A stretch of 64,000 bases of DNA, taken from contig OZ024936.1 of NCBI GenBank assembly GCA_964017235.1, positions 37,098,040 to 37,162,039 on the forward strand. The letters are read 5' to 3'. Below, piece by piece: positions 1-10,427 of the stretch (position 1 is the first letter of the stretch; each line of letters starts with the position of its first letter). Position numbers and translations under genes: made by a program. The stretch comes from Sabellastarte sp. h YS-2021 (Eukaryota > Annelida > Polychaeta > Sabellida > Sabellidae). Below the pieces are notes generated by a model that was not told where the DNA came from, searched no databases, and saw only the letters and a program-made list of their open reading frames with translations.

Positions 1-94
1 ATGCAATACTTTTCAAGTTATAAGTGATTTAGTGCATGATTTCATGAATTTTAATCCATTAAAAATTATTTTAAAAATATATAAACAAGAGGAG

Positions 95-114
95 AGTGCC
101 CGTGAACGGGCACT
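95..114. other. 9-bp-arm hairpin followed by palindrome
   Basis: AGTGCCCGT and ACGGGCACT are perfect inverted arms around a two-base GA spacer. Three bases later GTCAGCTGAC (117-126) is a perfect 10-bp palindrome, and CTGA ends 11 bases after the hairpin stem start of the spacer region (126-129). The same structure recurs at 1456-1475 in copy 2. A GC-rich hairpin close to a CTRR tetranucleotide resembles a Helitron-type 3' end, but no defined insertion boundary is visible. Confidence 0.5.
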
Positions 115-369
115 GTGTCAGCTGACTGAGTGTTTTTGATTTGTGAAGGTGATTAGAGGACAGAATAATTATCAGGAAAAGGGCTGTACAGAAATACAGT
201 AAATGGTAACTGAACAGCAAGTTCGAAAGAAATTCCGAAGCTGACAGAAGAAAAGGATAAAAAAATTGTGCCCTGTAAATGGTATTATGAAGGAAAATAA
301 CAAGGTAATTGTTTAAGTGTAAAAAATAGGTTAAAACATATTTAAAGAAATACTACAAATGCAATAGCC

Positions 370-950
370 TCGTTCGACCTTGAAGAAGGGGTCCAAGGTC
401 AAATCTAACCACACAAATACATTCCCAGCCCATGATTTCCTATGGTTTACCATTCCAAACCTCTAGGACCAATTATAAATGAGTTATAAGCACTTTTAAG
501 CTTGGCTGTCCTCATTTGACCTTGAAGGAGGGGTCCAAAGGTCAAATCTGACCATACCAAAAGATTCCGAGCCAATGATTTCCTATGGGATGGTTTACCA
601 TCCCAAATCTCTGTCACCAATAATAAGCGAGTTGTAGGCACTTTCAATTTTCGCTATCCTCATTTGACCTTGAAGGAGGGTTCCTAGGTCAAATCGGACC
701 ATATCAACAGATTCACAGCCCATGATTTCCTGTCTGTTTACCATCCCAAACCTCTGGGACCAATAATAAGCGAGTTATAAGCACTTTTAAGTTTGGCTAT
801 CCTTCTTTGACCTTGAAGGAGGGGTCATTGAAGGTCAAATCTGACCACACCAAAAGATTCCCACCCCATGATTTCCTACAGGTTGGTTTATCATCCCAAA
901 CCTCTAGGATCAATAATAAGGGAGATATAAGCACTTTTCATGACTGACAA
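370..950. repeat. ~145-bp tandem array, four units (copy 1)
   Basis: Four units start with GACCTTGAAG at about 376, 519, 665 and 808. Each continues with a GGTCAAATC-(T)GACC block, a CATGATTTCCTA block, a TTTACCATCCCAAA block and AGTTATAAGCACTTTTAA. Units differ by roughly 10-20 percent. No open frame is conserved between units, so this is non-coding satellite-like DNA. Confidence 0.85.
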
Positions 951-1730
951 AAAACACCTGTGGCGGCCATCTTGTTTCTCAAAATGAGGCCAAAAATATT
1001 CCCAGACAACATTTTATGGTTATTAATATATACTGCAAACTTAAGAAAGCTACCTATTATATTTTTTTATCAGAGCAGTAATGGTGAAATCTCTCTCTAC
1101 ACACTGTGGCTATCCAGTGGATACAATGATTTACTCAACAGTGAGAACCTCAAAGTAGCTATTACTCAGCTATGCAATGAGCTACAGGTCTCTAAATGCA
1201 ATAGTTTTCAAGTTACAATTGGTTTTACTCATTATGGAAGTTACTGAAAAGTCAAAAAGTAGCTACTACTCGCTTAGCTATTGTTATAGACTCCCAAGTT
1301 ACTCACCAGGTTGTAGCTATAGAAAAGGGAGCTGAACAACATATTTTAAAAAATGTTCTAAATGCAATACTTTTCAAGTTATAAGTGATTTAGTGCATGA
1401 TTTCATGAATTTTAATCCATTAAAAATTATTTTAAAAATATATAAACAAGAGGAGAGTGCCCGTGAACGGGCACTGTGTCAGCTGACTGAGTGTTTTTGA
1501 TTTGTGAAGGTGATTAGAGGACAGAATAATTATCAGGAAAAGGGCTGTACAGAAATACAGTAAATGGTAACTGAACAGCAAGTTCGAAAGAAATTCCGAA
1601 GCTGACAGAAGAAAAGGATAAAAAAATTGTGCCCTGTAAATGGTATTATGAAGGAAAATAACAAGGTAATTGTTTAAGTGTAAAAAATAGGTTAAACATA
1701 TTTAAAGAAATACTACAAATGCAATAGCCT

Positions 1731-2311
1731 CGTTCGACCTTGAAGAAGGGGGTCCAAGGTCAAATCTAACCACACAAATACATTCCCAGCCCATAATTTC
1801 CTATGGTTTACCATTCCAAACCTCTAGGACCAATTATAAATGAGTTATAAGCACTTTTAAGCTTGGCTGTCCTCATTTGACCTTGAAGGAGGGGTCCAAA
1901 GGTCAAATCTGACCATACCAAAAGATTCCGAGCCAATGATTTCCTATGGGATGGTTTACCATCCCAAATCTCTGTCACCAATAATAAACGAGTTGTAGGC
2001 ACTTTCAATTTTCGCTATCCTCATTTGACCTTGAAGGAGGGTTCCAAGGTCAAATCGGACCATATCAACAGATTCACAGCCCATGATTTCCTGTCTGTTT
2101 ACCATCCCAAACCTCTGCGACCAATAATAAGTGAGTTATAAGCACTTTTAAGTTTGGCTATCCTTCTTTGACCTTGAAGGAGGGGTCATTGAAGGTCAAA
2201 TCTGACCACACCAAAAGATTCCCACCCCATGATTTCCTACAGGTTGGTTTATCATCCCAAACCTCTAGGATCAATAATAAGGGAGATATAAGCACTTTTC
2301 ATGACTGACAA
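1731..2311. repeat. ~145-bp tandem array, four units (copy 2)
   Basis: This is the same four-unit array carried by the second copy of the 1,361-bp duplication. Units start with GACCTTGAAG near 1737, 1880, 2026 and 2169. It keeps the unit order of copy 1, which shows that the whole block, not single monomers, was duplicated. Confidence 0.85.
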
Positions 2312-2642
2312 AAAACACCTGTGGCGGCCATCTTGTTTCTCAAAATGAGGCCAAAAATATTCCCAGACAACATTTTATGGTTATTAATATATACTGCAAA
2401 CTTAAGAAAGCTAGCTATAATATTTTTTTATCAGAGCAGTAATGGTGAAATCTCTCTCTACACACTGCGGCTATCCAGTGGATACAATGATTTACTCAAC
2501 AGTGAGAACCTGAAAGTAGCTATTGCTCAGCTATGCCATGACATAGAGGTCTGCAATTTCACTATGTTATAGCTGACCAAAAATTCTGTGAATAACATAT
2601 TTAACAAATTACTCTAAATGTAATAGTTTTCAAGTTACAAAT

Positions 2643-4060
2643 GATTTACTCAACAGTGAGAACCTCAAAGGAACTATTACTCAGCTATGCAATGAGCTAC
2701 ATGTCTGAAATTTTACTATGTTATAGCTAACCCAAAAGTAGGTGAACAACATATTTAAGCAAACTACTGTAAATGCAATAGTTTTCAAGCTACAACTGAT
2801 TTACTCAATAGTGAGAACCTGAAAATAGCTATTGCTCCGCTATGCCATGAGCTATAGGTCTGTAATTCCACTATGTTATAGCTGACCCAAAAGTAGGTGA
2901 ACAATATATTTTAACAAAATACTCCAAATGCAATATTTTTCAAGTTATAGCTGATTTACTCAACAGTCAGTACCTGAGAATAGCTATTGCTCAGTTGTGC
3001 CATGAGCTATAGGTCTATAATTTCACTATGTTATAGCTGACCCAAAAGTAGCTGAATAACATATTTGCACAAATTTCTGTAAATGCAATAGTTTTCCAAT
3101 TATAACTGATTTACTCAACAGTGAGAACTTCAAAGTAGCTATTACTCAGTTATGAAATGAGCCACAGGTCTGAAACTTCACTATGTTATAGCTGACCCCA
3201 AAATAGGTGAATAACATATTGAAACAAAATACTCTAAATGCAATAGTTTTCAAGTTATAAGTGATTTACTCAACAGTGATAACCTAAAAGTAGCTATTAC
3301 TCAGCTATGCCATGAGCTACAGGTCTGAAATTTTACTATGTTATAGCTGGCCCAAAAGTAGCTGAATAACATATTTATACGAAATTCTCTAAATGCAATA
3401 GTTTTTAAGTTACAAGTGATTTTACTCATTATGGAAGTTACTGAAAAGCCCAAAAGTAGCTATTACTCACTTAGCTATTGAGACAGACACCCAACTTACT
3501 CACCATATTGTAGCTATGAAAAAAGTAGCTGAATAACATATTTTAACAAAATGCTCTAAATGCAACACTTTTCAAGTTATAAGTGATTTACTCAACAGTG
3601 ATAACCTAAAAGTAGCTATTACTCAGCTATGCCATGAGCTACAGGTCTGAAATTTTACTATGTTATAGCTGACCCAAAAGTAGCTGAATAACATATTTAT
3701 ACGAAATTCTCTAAATGCAATAGTTTTCAAGTTATAAGCGATTTACTCAACAGTGATAACCTAAAAGTAGCTATTACTCAGCTATGCCATGAGCTACAGG
3801 TCTGAAATTTCACTATGTTATAGCTGGCCCAAAAGTAGCTGAATATCATATTTATACGAAATTCTCTAAATGCAATAGTTTTTAAGTTACAAGTGATTTT
3901 ACTCATAATGGAAGTTACTGAAAAGCCCAAAAGTAGCTATTACTCACTTAGCTATTGAGACAGACACCCAACTTACTCACCATATTGTAGCTATGAAAAA
4001 AGTAGCTGAACAACATATTTTCACAAAATGCTGTAAATGCAACACTTTTGAAGTTATAAG
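2643..4060. repeat. 155-bp satellite array with higher-order structure
   Basis: Monomers begin with GATTTACTCAACAG at 2643, 2798, 2953, 3108, 3263, 3418, 3584, 3740 and 3894, a spacing of 154-156 bp with one 166-bp unit. A shared core contains AGCTATTACTCAGCTATG, a TATGTTATAGCTG block and AAATGCAATAGTTTTCAAG. Two monomer types alternate: type A (CTCAACAG) and type B (CTCATTATGG, with CAGACACCCAACTTACTC). The order from 3263 is A-B-A-A-B, and 3263-3583 is nearly identical to 3740-4060. The 155-bp length matches what is reported for bivalve pearl/DTE repeats; that link is an inference. Confidence 0.9.
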
Positions 4061-4500
4061 TGATTTAGTGCATGATTTCATGAATTTTAATGCATTAAAA
4101 ATTATTTAAAAAATTTATTAAAAAAAAAGTAAGACAGATCCAGGTCTCATACTCACACAAGAGAATCTACCTCTGGCCTAGTACATATATGCAAGATATG
4201 AGAGAAATCCCTGAAATAGTCACTGAGAAAATTGTGATAAAAAGTTGAAATTTTCACACTTTTGGTGGGGGTACCCCCCTTGTAATGTCTCTAGCAAACA
4301 GACGAACAGACATATTTGCATGCCTTGAACAATTTTTCATCCTCGATAGATAAGGTATCTTTTAAAAAAAACAGCATGTCTCTAGGCCTTGTAGTTTTGG
4401 AGAAGAAGTTGTTCACGCGTACGCGGACGCCCACGCCGCAGAGTGATGACATAATGTCAGCTGACATAAAAACAAGATCGAAAGGGGTTTCGGTCCCCTA
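4060..4500. repeat. Dispersed repeat flanking the satellite (copy 1)
   Basis: After the last 155-bp unit comes a lysine-codon-like A-rich bridge, then AGACAGATCCAGG, GAGAAATCCCTG, TTGAAATTTTCAC, CATCCTCGATAGATAAG, TTTTGGAGAAG and GTCAGCTGACATAAAA blocks. The same block order recurs at 5155-5475 and, more diverged and again next to 155-bp units, at 23690-23910. The short open frame inside (about 4316-4501) is not conserved between copies and is not called a gene. Confidence 0.8.
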
Positions 4501-5154
4501 GAGCGAGCGCAAAGCCATCAGAAACACGAGTAGTGCACTGAAGCAGTAACCCATACCAGTACTAACGTAGTCCATCGCCGTATAACTTCTGTAAAACACA
4601 GTCATTGTGGACATGCCACAACTTCTGTTAAAGACAGACAGTCTTTGTGGCCATGCCACAATTCATGACATTTATTATTTTCTATGTAGGAAAAGAATTG
4701 AAATGATGATAAAGCACTAGAAACTACAAATGCCAGCATTTTATTGTTAAAGGAAAGTGTCCTATGTAATATGCCACTAGAGCACCGGCAGACATGTCCC
4801 CTGTCCCAATTAATATTACAAGGATATGAAGATACCTGTAAAGACTGTAGAAAAGGAGATATACATGGCAGGGTGACAAAAGGACATATGCCCGGAAATG
4901 AAATGTGTAATTATTGGATGCCAGAAGGACATATGTATGGCAAAAAGCCAAAAGGACATGTGTTCTTGTAGCTATAGTGGGTACTCATGCAGGTTTGGCA
5001 ACATTGCTTGTATATTAATCCAGTGAAAGAGAGAGGATCGATTGGAGAGCAAGGGAGGGAAATTTAGAATCCTCAGGTGTTGTCAATTTCATCAAAGTCC
5101 AGCGACAAAAAAAAAAGTGATCTGTAGAAGAGTGAGCTCTAGTAAGGCTAAAAA
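4501..5154. other. Non-coding spacer with short direct repeats
   Basis: No gene seen. A ~45-bp motif, TAACTTCTGT...CATGCCACAA, is repeated at about 4577-4622 and 4619-4664, and GGACATATG-like words recur between 4880 and 4970. Overlapping short open frames on both strands here look like chance. Confidence 0.5.
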
Positions 5155-5475
5155 TTAAGAAAGATCCAGGCCTGATACTCACACAAAGGAACTACTTGAG
5201 GCATAGTACATATGTGCAAGACAAGAGAGAAATCCCTGCAATAGTCAATGAGAAAATTGTGATAAAGTGTTGAAATTTTCACTTAGGGTGGGAGGTACCT
5301 CACTTGTAATGACTAACAAACAGATCTGCATGTCTTGAACAATTTTTCATCCTCGATAGATAAGATATCTTTTAAAAAAGATAGTTTTGGAGAAGTCGTT
5401 CACGTGGACGCATATGCGGACGCCCACGCCGCAGAGTGACAACATAATGTCAGCTGTCATAAAAAGATATATTGA
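5155..5475. repeat. Dispersed repeat (copy 2)
   Basis: This is a second copy of the 4130-4480 sequence, sharing GATCCAGG, GAGAAATCCCTGCAATAGTC, CATCCTCGATAGATAAG, TTTTGGAGAAG and CGCCCACGCCGCAGAGTGA. Small deletions remove parts present in copy 1. It is not preceded by 155-bp satellite units, so this part also travels alone. Confidence 0.8.
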
Positions 5476-6118
5476 TTTTGGGTATTTACTGGTAGATTGC
5501 CAGTACTGTACATGTGTAAAAGGGTCAGAACAGGTTTGACTGGCCTGTTCTGTTACAATCCAGACTACTGTCAGTGACATTTTTTTCCTACCTCCATTTT
5601 TGATGTAATCATCTACTGCACATTATTTTTATGCTTTGGGTGTAATATACCTAAAAATTGTCTGTAGCACATAATATATTTGAGTTCTTTCACACATGCA
5701 AACAATTACGAAACCACATTGTCAACAAGCGTTATTTGAAACATGTTTCGGCGGAAAGATCAAAACCTCGGCAAACTCTCAATCCGTGCAGTATTTTGAT
5801 TTTCTATATCACTCATCTTTTTGCTTTATATATTTGCCACATCGCCTTGTGAATGTTCTTATATAATTTTATCACTGCACACTTCAATAAAATCCACATT
5901 TGTAGGTGAATTAATGCGCTATCACGCGTAAAACGCATCCTAGAAGCAACACCTACTGTATTGTAGTGCATGTCATTTGACACTTTGGTCATAGAAGAAT
6001 ATAGTATAAAGCTATTTATAAAAATATTAGTCACAGCATGGGCGCTTATTGGTAGAATGCCACTACAATACTGTAGGGATTGTTCATGCAGCACATACAA
6101 CTGAACAGATTCGGGAAT

Positions 6119-6350
6119 ATTTATTTATTTGGGGTTTTACATCGCTTTCAACACTGTACAGGTCATGTCACGACGGGTAGTTGGAAGGGCAGAGGAAACC
6201 AGTACATACAGGTGGTCAAGGTTCTGTACTGTAAACTACCAACCAACGGCAAGCAACTACCAGCTTTCCCACTTAAGGCCATGCCAGGAACCGAACCCCG
6301 GCCTTAGAAGTGGGAGGCGAGAGTGTTACAACTCTGCCACCATGACCCCT
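6119..6350 (-). mobile_element. tRNA-derived SINE, minus strand
   Basis: On the minus strand the element starts at 6350 with a tRNA-like head: box A TGGCAGAGTTG and box B GGTTCGGTTCC. It ends with AGCGATGTAAAACCCC and a TAAATAAATAAA tail. The flanks AGATTCGGGAAT (6107-6118) and AGATTCAGGAAT (6351-6362) form a 12-bp target-site duplication with one mismatch. The body (PROTECTED second part with ACTACCAACC...GTACTGTAAAC) is shared with the copy at 15913-16127. It has no coding capacity. Confidence 0.9.
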
Positions 6351-6474
6351 AGATTCAGGAATGCATTGGTGCTCTAATGCTCATATATGTATGGTACGTT
6401 TCTTGAGTAGGAGTAGCTATAACCACACATAGTATCTACTAGTACCGAGTACCTGTTGTACTCTACTGCTTCTA

Positions 6475-6681
6475 GGCATAACTTGGCCGCAGACATAACT
6501 TGGCCACCATCATCATATTTTTAAATTTCTATAAATCTAAAGCCCTGTATCATTCTTGAATGGTCTATTATAATAAGATTTATAATAAGTACCACTTTTA
6601 AACACTGTGCAACGACACATTTGTCTGTTTGACACATTCAAATGAGTGGTGGCCAAGTTACCCCTGCGGCCAAGTTATGCC
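6475..6681. mobile_element. 207-bp MITE with 34-bp TIRs and TA flanks
   Basis: The left arm 6475-6508 and right arm 6648-6681 are inverted repeats with about three mismatches, starting GGCATAACTTGGCC. TA lies directly outside both ends (6473-6474, 6682-6683), consistent with a TA target duplication as in Tc1/mariner-type elements. Each arm contains a CATAACTTGGCC-type word twice. There is no open frame of note. Confidence 0.75.
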
Positions 6682-6747
6682 TACTGAACAGAATAGTAGA
6701 ATAAGAATGAGTAGAAGCAGTACAGCAGTACTGACCCAGCAGGCATG

Positions 6748-7190
6748 CAACTTTGAAATCTGGTTGAATCCAACATAGAAATCTGGTAGAAATACGTGTA
6801 GATTTTGCAAATCGTTTTTGGTTAGATCCAACCGGTGAAATCATGTTGAAACCAATGTTGAAATCAGGTTGAATTCAAAGGGTGAAATCTGGTTGAAATA
6901 CATGACAGTTTGCAAACCGTTTTTGGTTAGAGCCAACCGGTGAAATCATGTTGACACCAACGATGAAATCAGGTTGAATTCAAAGGGTGAAATCTGGTTG
7001 AAATAGATTTTGCAAACCATTTATGGTTGGATCCAACCACTGAAATCAGGTTGAAACCAATGTTGAATTCAATGGGCGAAATCAGGTTGAAATACGTGTT
7101 TTTGGATTTTGCAAACTGTTTTTGGTTGAATCCAATGTATGAAATAGGGTTGAATTCAATGGGTGAAATCAGGTTGTTTACACTGTCTTC
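6748..7190. repeat. GTTGAAATC minisatellite inside copy A
   Basis: Units combine TGAAATCAGGTTGAA, TTCAATGGGTGAAATC, GATTTTGCAAACCGTTTTTGG and GGATCCAACC. Roughly 120-130 bp makes one higher unit, repeated about four times with drift. The matching reverse-complement array lies at 36030-36480 in copy B. Confidence 0.85.
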
Positions 7191-8502
7191 TGTATTTGAA
7201 TCATTGTAGCTTGTGTGTCATAATTATAGCTTTTTAATAATATTATACAACTATCCATATACATATTTTACAATTTGGATACAACTTCAAAGTAATTAAT
7301 TTTTTCCAAGATGACATGTTTTCATGAATCATTATTTATTTAATATTCTATTTCTGTTGACATTGTAATGACACATAATTTTGTATCAGCTTTCAAATAT
7401 AATTGCTCAAGATATGTAAATCCATTTTTTCCAACTAGACATCCATTTTTATGTTATTAATAGGACCGGTATTATTCAATGTCTTCAATTGAAATTCTTT
7501 TGTGAAATTTTAAAATAAATTTATATTTTTTTCTTTGTAAAAAACAAACAATTGTGACATTATTTATATCTTCAGTATTTTATCCAATCAGTTTCTTTTA
7601 AATGTTTTGTTAAGTTGGCTGTAATTTTTCTGTAATTATAAAGAAGCTATAATCATGTAGCAAAGCCACAATGCTCACTTCAGATGCTTGTGTCTGCTAC
7701 AACTTTGCCATATAAACTGAAAAAAAACCCCACAAGAATAGCCACATTTGTAGAACTCCACCCATTACTCCCCACCTTACTTAATTGTCAGTTCTGACCC
7801 CCAAAACAGACCTAAAGAAGTAAACACCATGCATGCAATTGGGCAAGGGTAAACCTCCACCTCTGCTGTGTTATCTAATTACTTTTAGTCACAGCCCTAA
7901 TGTTCTGTGTAGCAGGTTACAGATAAGAAAAACCAGGAACCCCCATGACCTCAATAATGTGTGATAAAATGTTATAGCTTATTTTCTCTGTAAAGAGAAG
8001 TTTTCAGTGTAAACTTACAAACTGAAAACTAGTTAATTGAGCATGGGAGCATTTGAGAAACAAAGTCATTACTAAGTTTTGATAAATAAGTTTGAATTTA
8101 TCTTTTTTTATTTAAGAAAACTTTGACTTCAAAACATTTTTTTAATTATCAGGAATTGCATTAATCAAAATATAATTATAAATTATAACAATTATATTTG
8201 GGTGCATCAGTTTTGTTGTTGCTATAAATTAATAAGGAGAATTAATGGACACAAATGTATAAGTACATGCACGCATAATCTTTATCATCTTTATAATCTT
8301 AAGTTTAAAAATTAGTCTTTGCTTTACAAATACCTACAAATTCAAAAACTATTGCAATAATAGTTCTTTCGAAAAGTTAGACTTAATCACTATATCTCCC
8401 TCTAGAAAAAGAATTTTCAATCAACGATCACTAGTCATTCATTTCCCAACATTCAACCTGTTTTCTGTTCAATAACATGACTAAGATTTCATGTCGGAAA
8501 AC

Positions 8503-8994
8503 TAGACCGAGTTTCTGTCCCATCGCCAATTGCTATTGAAATACTGATGGACGCAATGGCGAGGGACAGAGCTCACATGTACTTGTTTTCTGTGTAAATC
8601 TTGAAGTACATATATCTGTTCTAGTGGCCAATTATTCTTGTTCCTTTGAATTAGTTGTAGGTGAAAAAATTATAATATAAATATATTTAGAAAACATTTC
8701 AGACATTACTATAACATACATTTATGGCAGCAGAAAAGGTTGGAGAAGTTAGTTTACATTTCATAAATATGTAGAAATTTATTCATGGCAGCTGGATAGG
8801 CATTAAATATTAGTGAATGGCACATATATGTACCTCAAAGAATGAAAATAATACTTTATATTTGTGCCAATATGTGTACAAATATGCCGTTCAAGATTTA
8901 CACAGAAAACAAGTACATGTGAGCTCTGTCCCTCGCCACTGCGTACCATCAGAAGTATCAACAGCAATTGGCGATGGGACAGAAACTCGGTCTA
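8503..8994. mobile_element. 492-bp long-TIR MITE, copy 1
   Basis: Inverted arms of about 110 bp begin TAGACCGAGTTTCTGTCCC at 8503 and end with the complement at 8994. The flanks GTCGGAAAAC (8493-8502 and 8995-9004) form a 10-bp direct repeat. The uninterrupted sister sequence at about 34730-34745 carries only one copy of this site (as GTCGAAAAAC on the opposite strand), so the target-site duplication is shown directly. Long TIRs with a 9-10 bp duplication are typical of Mutator-like elements; that assignment is an inference. It has no coding capacity. Confidence 0.92.
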
Positions 8995-9261
8995 GTCGGA
9001 AAACCTAACTTGATTAAGTGTTGATTTTTTTTATGAAGTATCACTACTTTTTCCAGTCATTGAAATAGTGTTGAAATTGTGTCAGTGTCAATTTTTCAAC
9101 CAAAAATCACCATGATTTCTGGTCAAAATATCACTACTTTTTCATGTCAGAAAACTACTGTAACTTAGCTTTAGCAGTTGATAATGTGGATTTCAACGTC
9201 AGGACCTGTTTTCAACTCTAGTCACTAAATCAACGACATTTCAAGGCGTGTGCCTACTGGG

Positions 9262-9751
9262 TAGACCGAGTTTCTGTCCCATCGCCAATTGCTATTGATA
9301 TACTGATGGACACAATGGCGAGGGACAGAGCTCACATGTACCTGTTTTCTGTGCAAATTTTGAACGGCATATTTCTACACATATTGCCACAAATATAAAG
9401 TGTTATTTGCATTCTTTGAGGTGTGTATGTGTGCTGTTCACTAATATTTAATGCATATGTTATTGGTATGTGTATATTTCCAACACATTTTTAAAACGTC
9501 AACAAACTTCACCACTGGTATGTTATGTACAAAAGCAATTTCTGGCATGCAAAATCAGCTTAATGTAACAACATATGTATTATAAACTGGATGTATGTGT
9601 ATAGTAATAGCAAGGGCATTGTTAGTTAAATGCAAAAATTGTCTGCCGTTCAAAGTTTACACAGGAAACAGGTACATGTGAGCTCTGTCCCTCGCCATTG
9701 TGTCCATCAGTATATCAATAGCAATTGGCAACGGGACAGAAACTCGGTCTA
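9262..9751. mobile_element. 490-bp long-TIR MITE, copy 2
   Basis: This has the same arms as the 8503-8994 copy (TAGACCGAG... / ...CTCGGTCTA) with a different AT-rich centre. The flanks GCCTACTGGG (9252-9261) and GCCTGCTGGG (9752-9761) are a 10-bp duplication with one mismatch. It landed in the terminal inverted repeat of the larger 2-kb transposon, splitting its last bases from the body. Confidence 0.92.
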
Positions 9752-9764
9752 GCCTGCTGGGGAG

Positions 9765-10427
9765 TGGTACGTATTGTCTCCAGGCAGAGTGGGCGATATT
9801 AGGATATATTTGCATACAGTGAAGAACATAAAATATGACACGCTACCTTGAACCAACAAACTTAACACAATATCACATTTAAAGATAAATTTCGGGAAAA
9901 AACGAAAAGGTTATCATATCCTGCGTATTTATTTTGGGGTACCGTTTTTGTTGCAGTAGATCCAGAAGAAAATATTGACATGATTACTTCTAAAACTCGG
10001 AATTTAGGGTGAAAGAATGTTGAAATATTATTTTTTCGAATTTACATTTTTAGTTGGATCCAATGTGGAAATCTATTTAATTCCAATGCAGATTTATTCT
10101 TTATGGAATCATGGCTTATATTATTACATTTCTCATTTATTGAATCGAACCATTAGTCCTGGTGTGACTATTTCGATTCACATGTGTGAACTGGATATTT
10201 TCCATGTCAGTCTAAATCACACACGCATAAGACGACTATAACCTCAGGCGAGATTTAACAAACACTCCGAGATTTGGGCACTACCATTTATTAATGTCTA
10301 TATTGGTTAGTTCTACATACATGATCACGAGATCTCACAATACGAGATTTCAACTTCATAATACTTCTAATCTCATTGACGAGACTCAGAATTACACACA
10401 CAATAAGCTCAAACCCAAACGGAGCAT
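9765..10427. other. Gene-free stretch, possible 3' flank of YR element
   Basis: No gene seen. Between 10250 and 10400 the word CGAGATTT or a close relative occurs several times (for example about 10249, 10269, 10329, 10341). This lies directly 3' of the recombinase ORF, so it may belong to the retroelement's terminal region. I searched by eye for the split direct repeats expected of Ngaro elements and could not define them. Confidence 0.35.

Larger units (their letters stand above)
1..2560. repeat. 1,361-bp tandem duplication
   Basis: The sequence from base 1 restarts at 1362 and matches nearly base for base until about 2510-2550, where the copies diverge. The only differences noticed are single substitutions and two compensating one-base indels (near 315/1695 and 388/1749), so the duplication is recent or homogenised. 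Each copy holds a palindromic hairpin near its start, a four-unit ~145-bp array, and a ~300-bp stretch that runs into the 155-bp satellite family. The same lead-in sequence occurs again at about 4050-4090 and 23590-23650, so this is a dispersed modular repeat rather than a unique duplication. No coding capacity is convincing. Confidence 0.93.
6731..9764 (-). mobile_element. 2-kb non-coding DNA transposon, copy A (two MITEs inside)
   Basis: The ends are ACCCAGCAGGC (near 6734) and GCCTGCTGGGGAG (9752-9764), inverted repeats of each other. The same element occurs inverted and uninterrupted at 34475-36489. The 5' part (about 6748-7190) is an array of GTTGAAATC/GTTGAATTC and GATCCAACC words; the rest is AT-rich unique sequence matching copy B in reverse. 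Length is 3,034 bp; subtracting two MITE insertions with their 10-bp duplications leaves 2,032 bp, against 2,015 bp for copy B. No transposase reading frame is present in either copy, so it is non-autonomous; the superfamily is not assigned. Confidence 0.85.

Noticed and set aside
960..1247. Open frame with hydrophobic N-terminus, repeated at 2321-2572
   Set aside because: The two copies end differently because they run into satellite sequence; conservation follows the DNA block, not the protein.
1..4060. CRISPR array
   Set aside because: Units are 145-155 bp with no short repeat/unique spacer pattern, in an animal genome.
4316..4501. Short open frame in the dispersed repeat
   Set aside because: Not kept in the second copy at 5.2-5.5 kb, and no motif.
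6260..6345. tRNA gene, minus strand
   Set aside because: Box A and B are present but it is the head of a SINE with A-rich tail and target duplication, and no proper cloverleaf.
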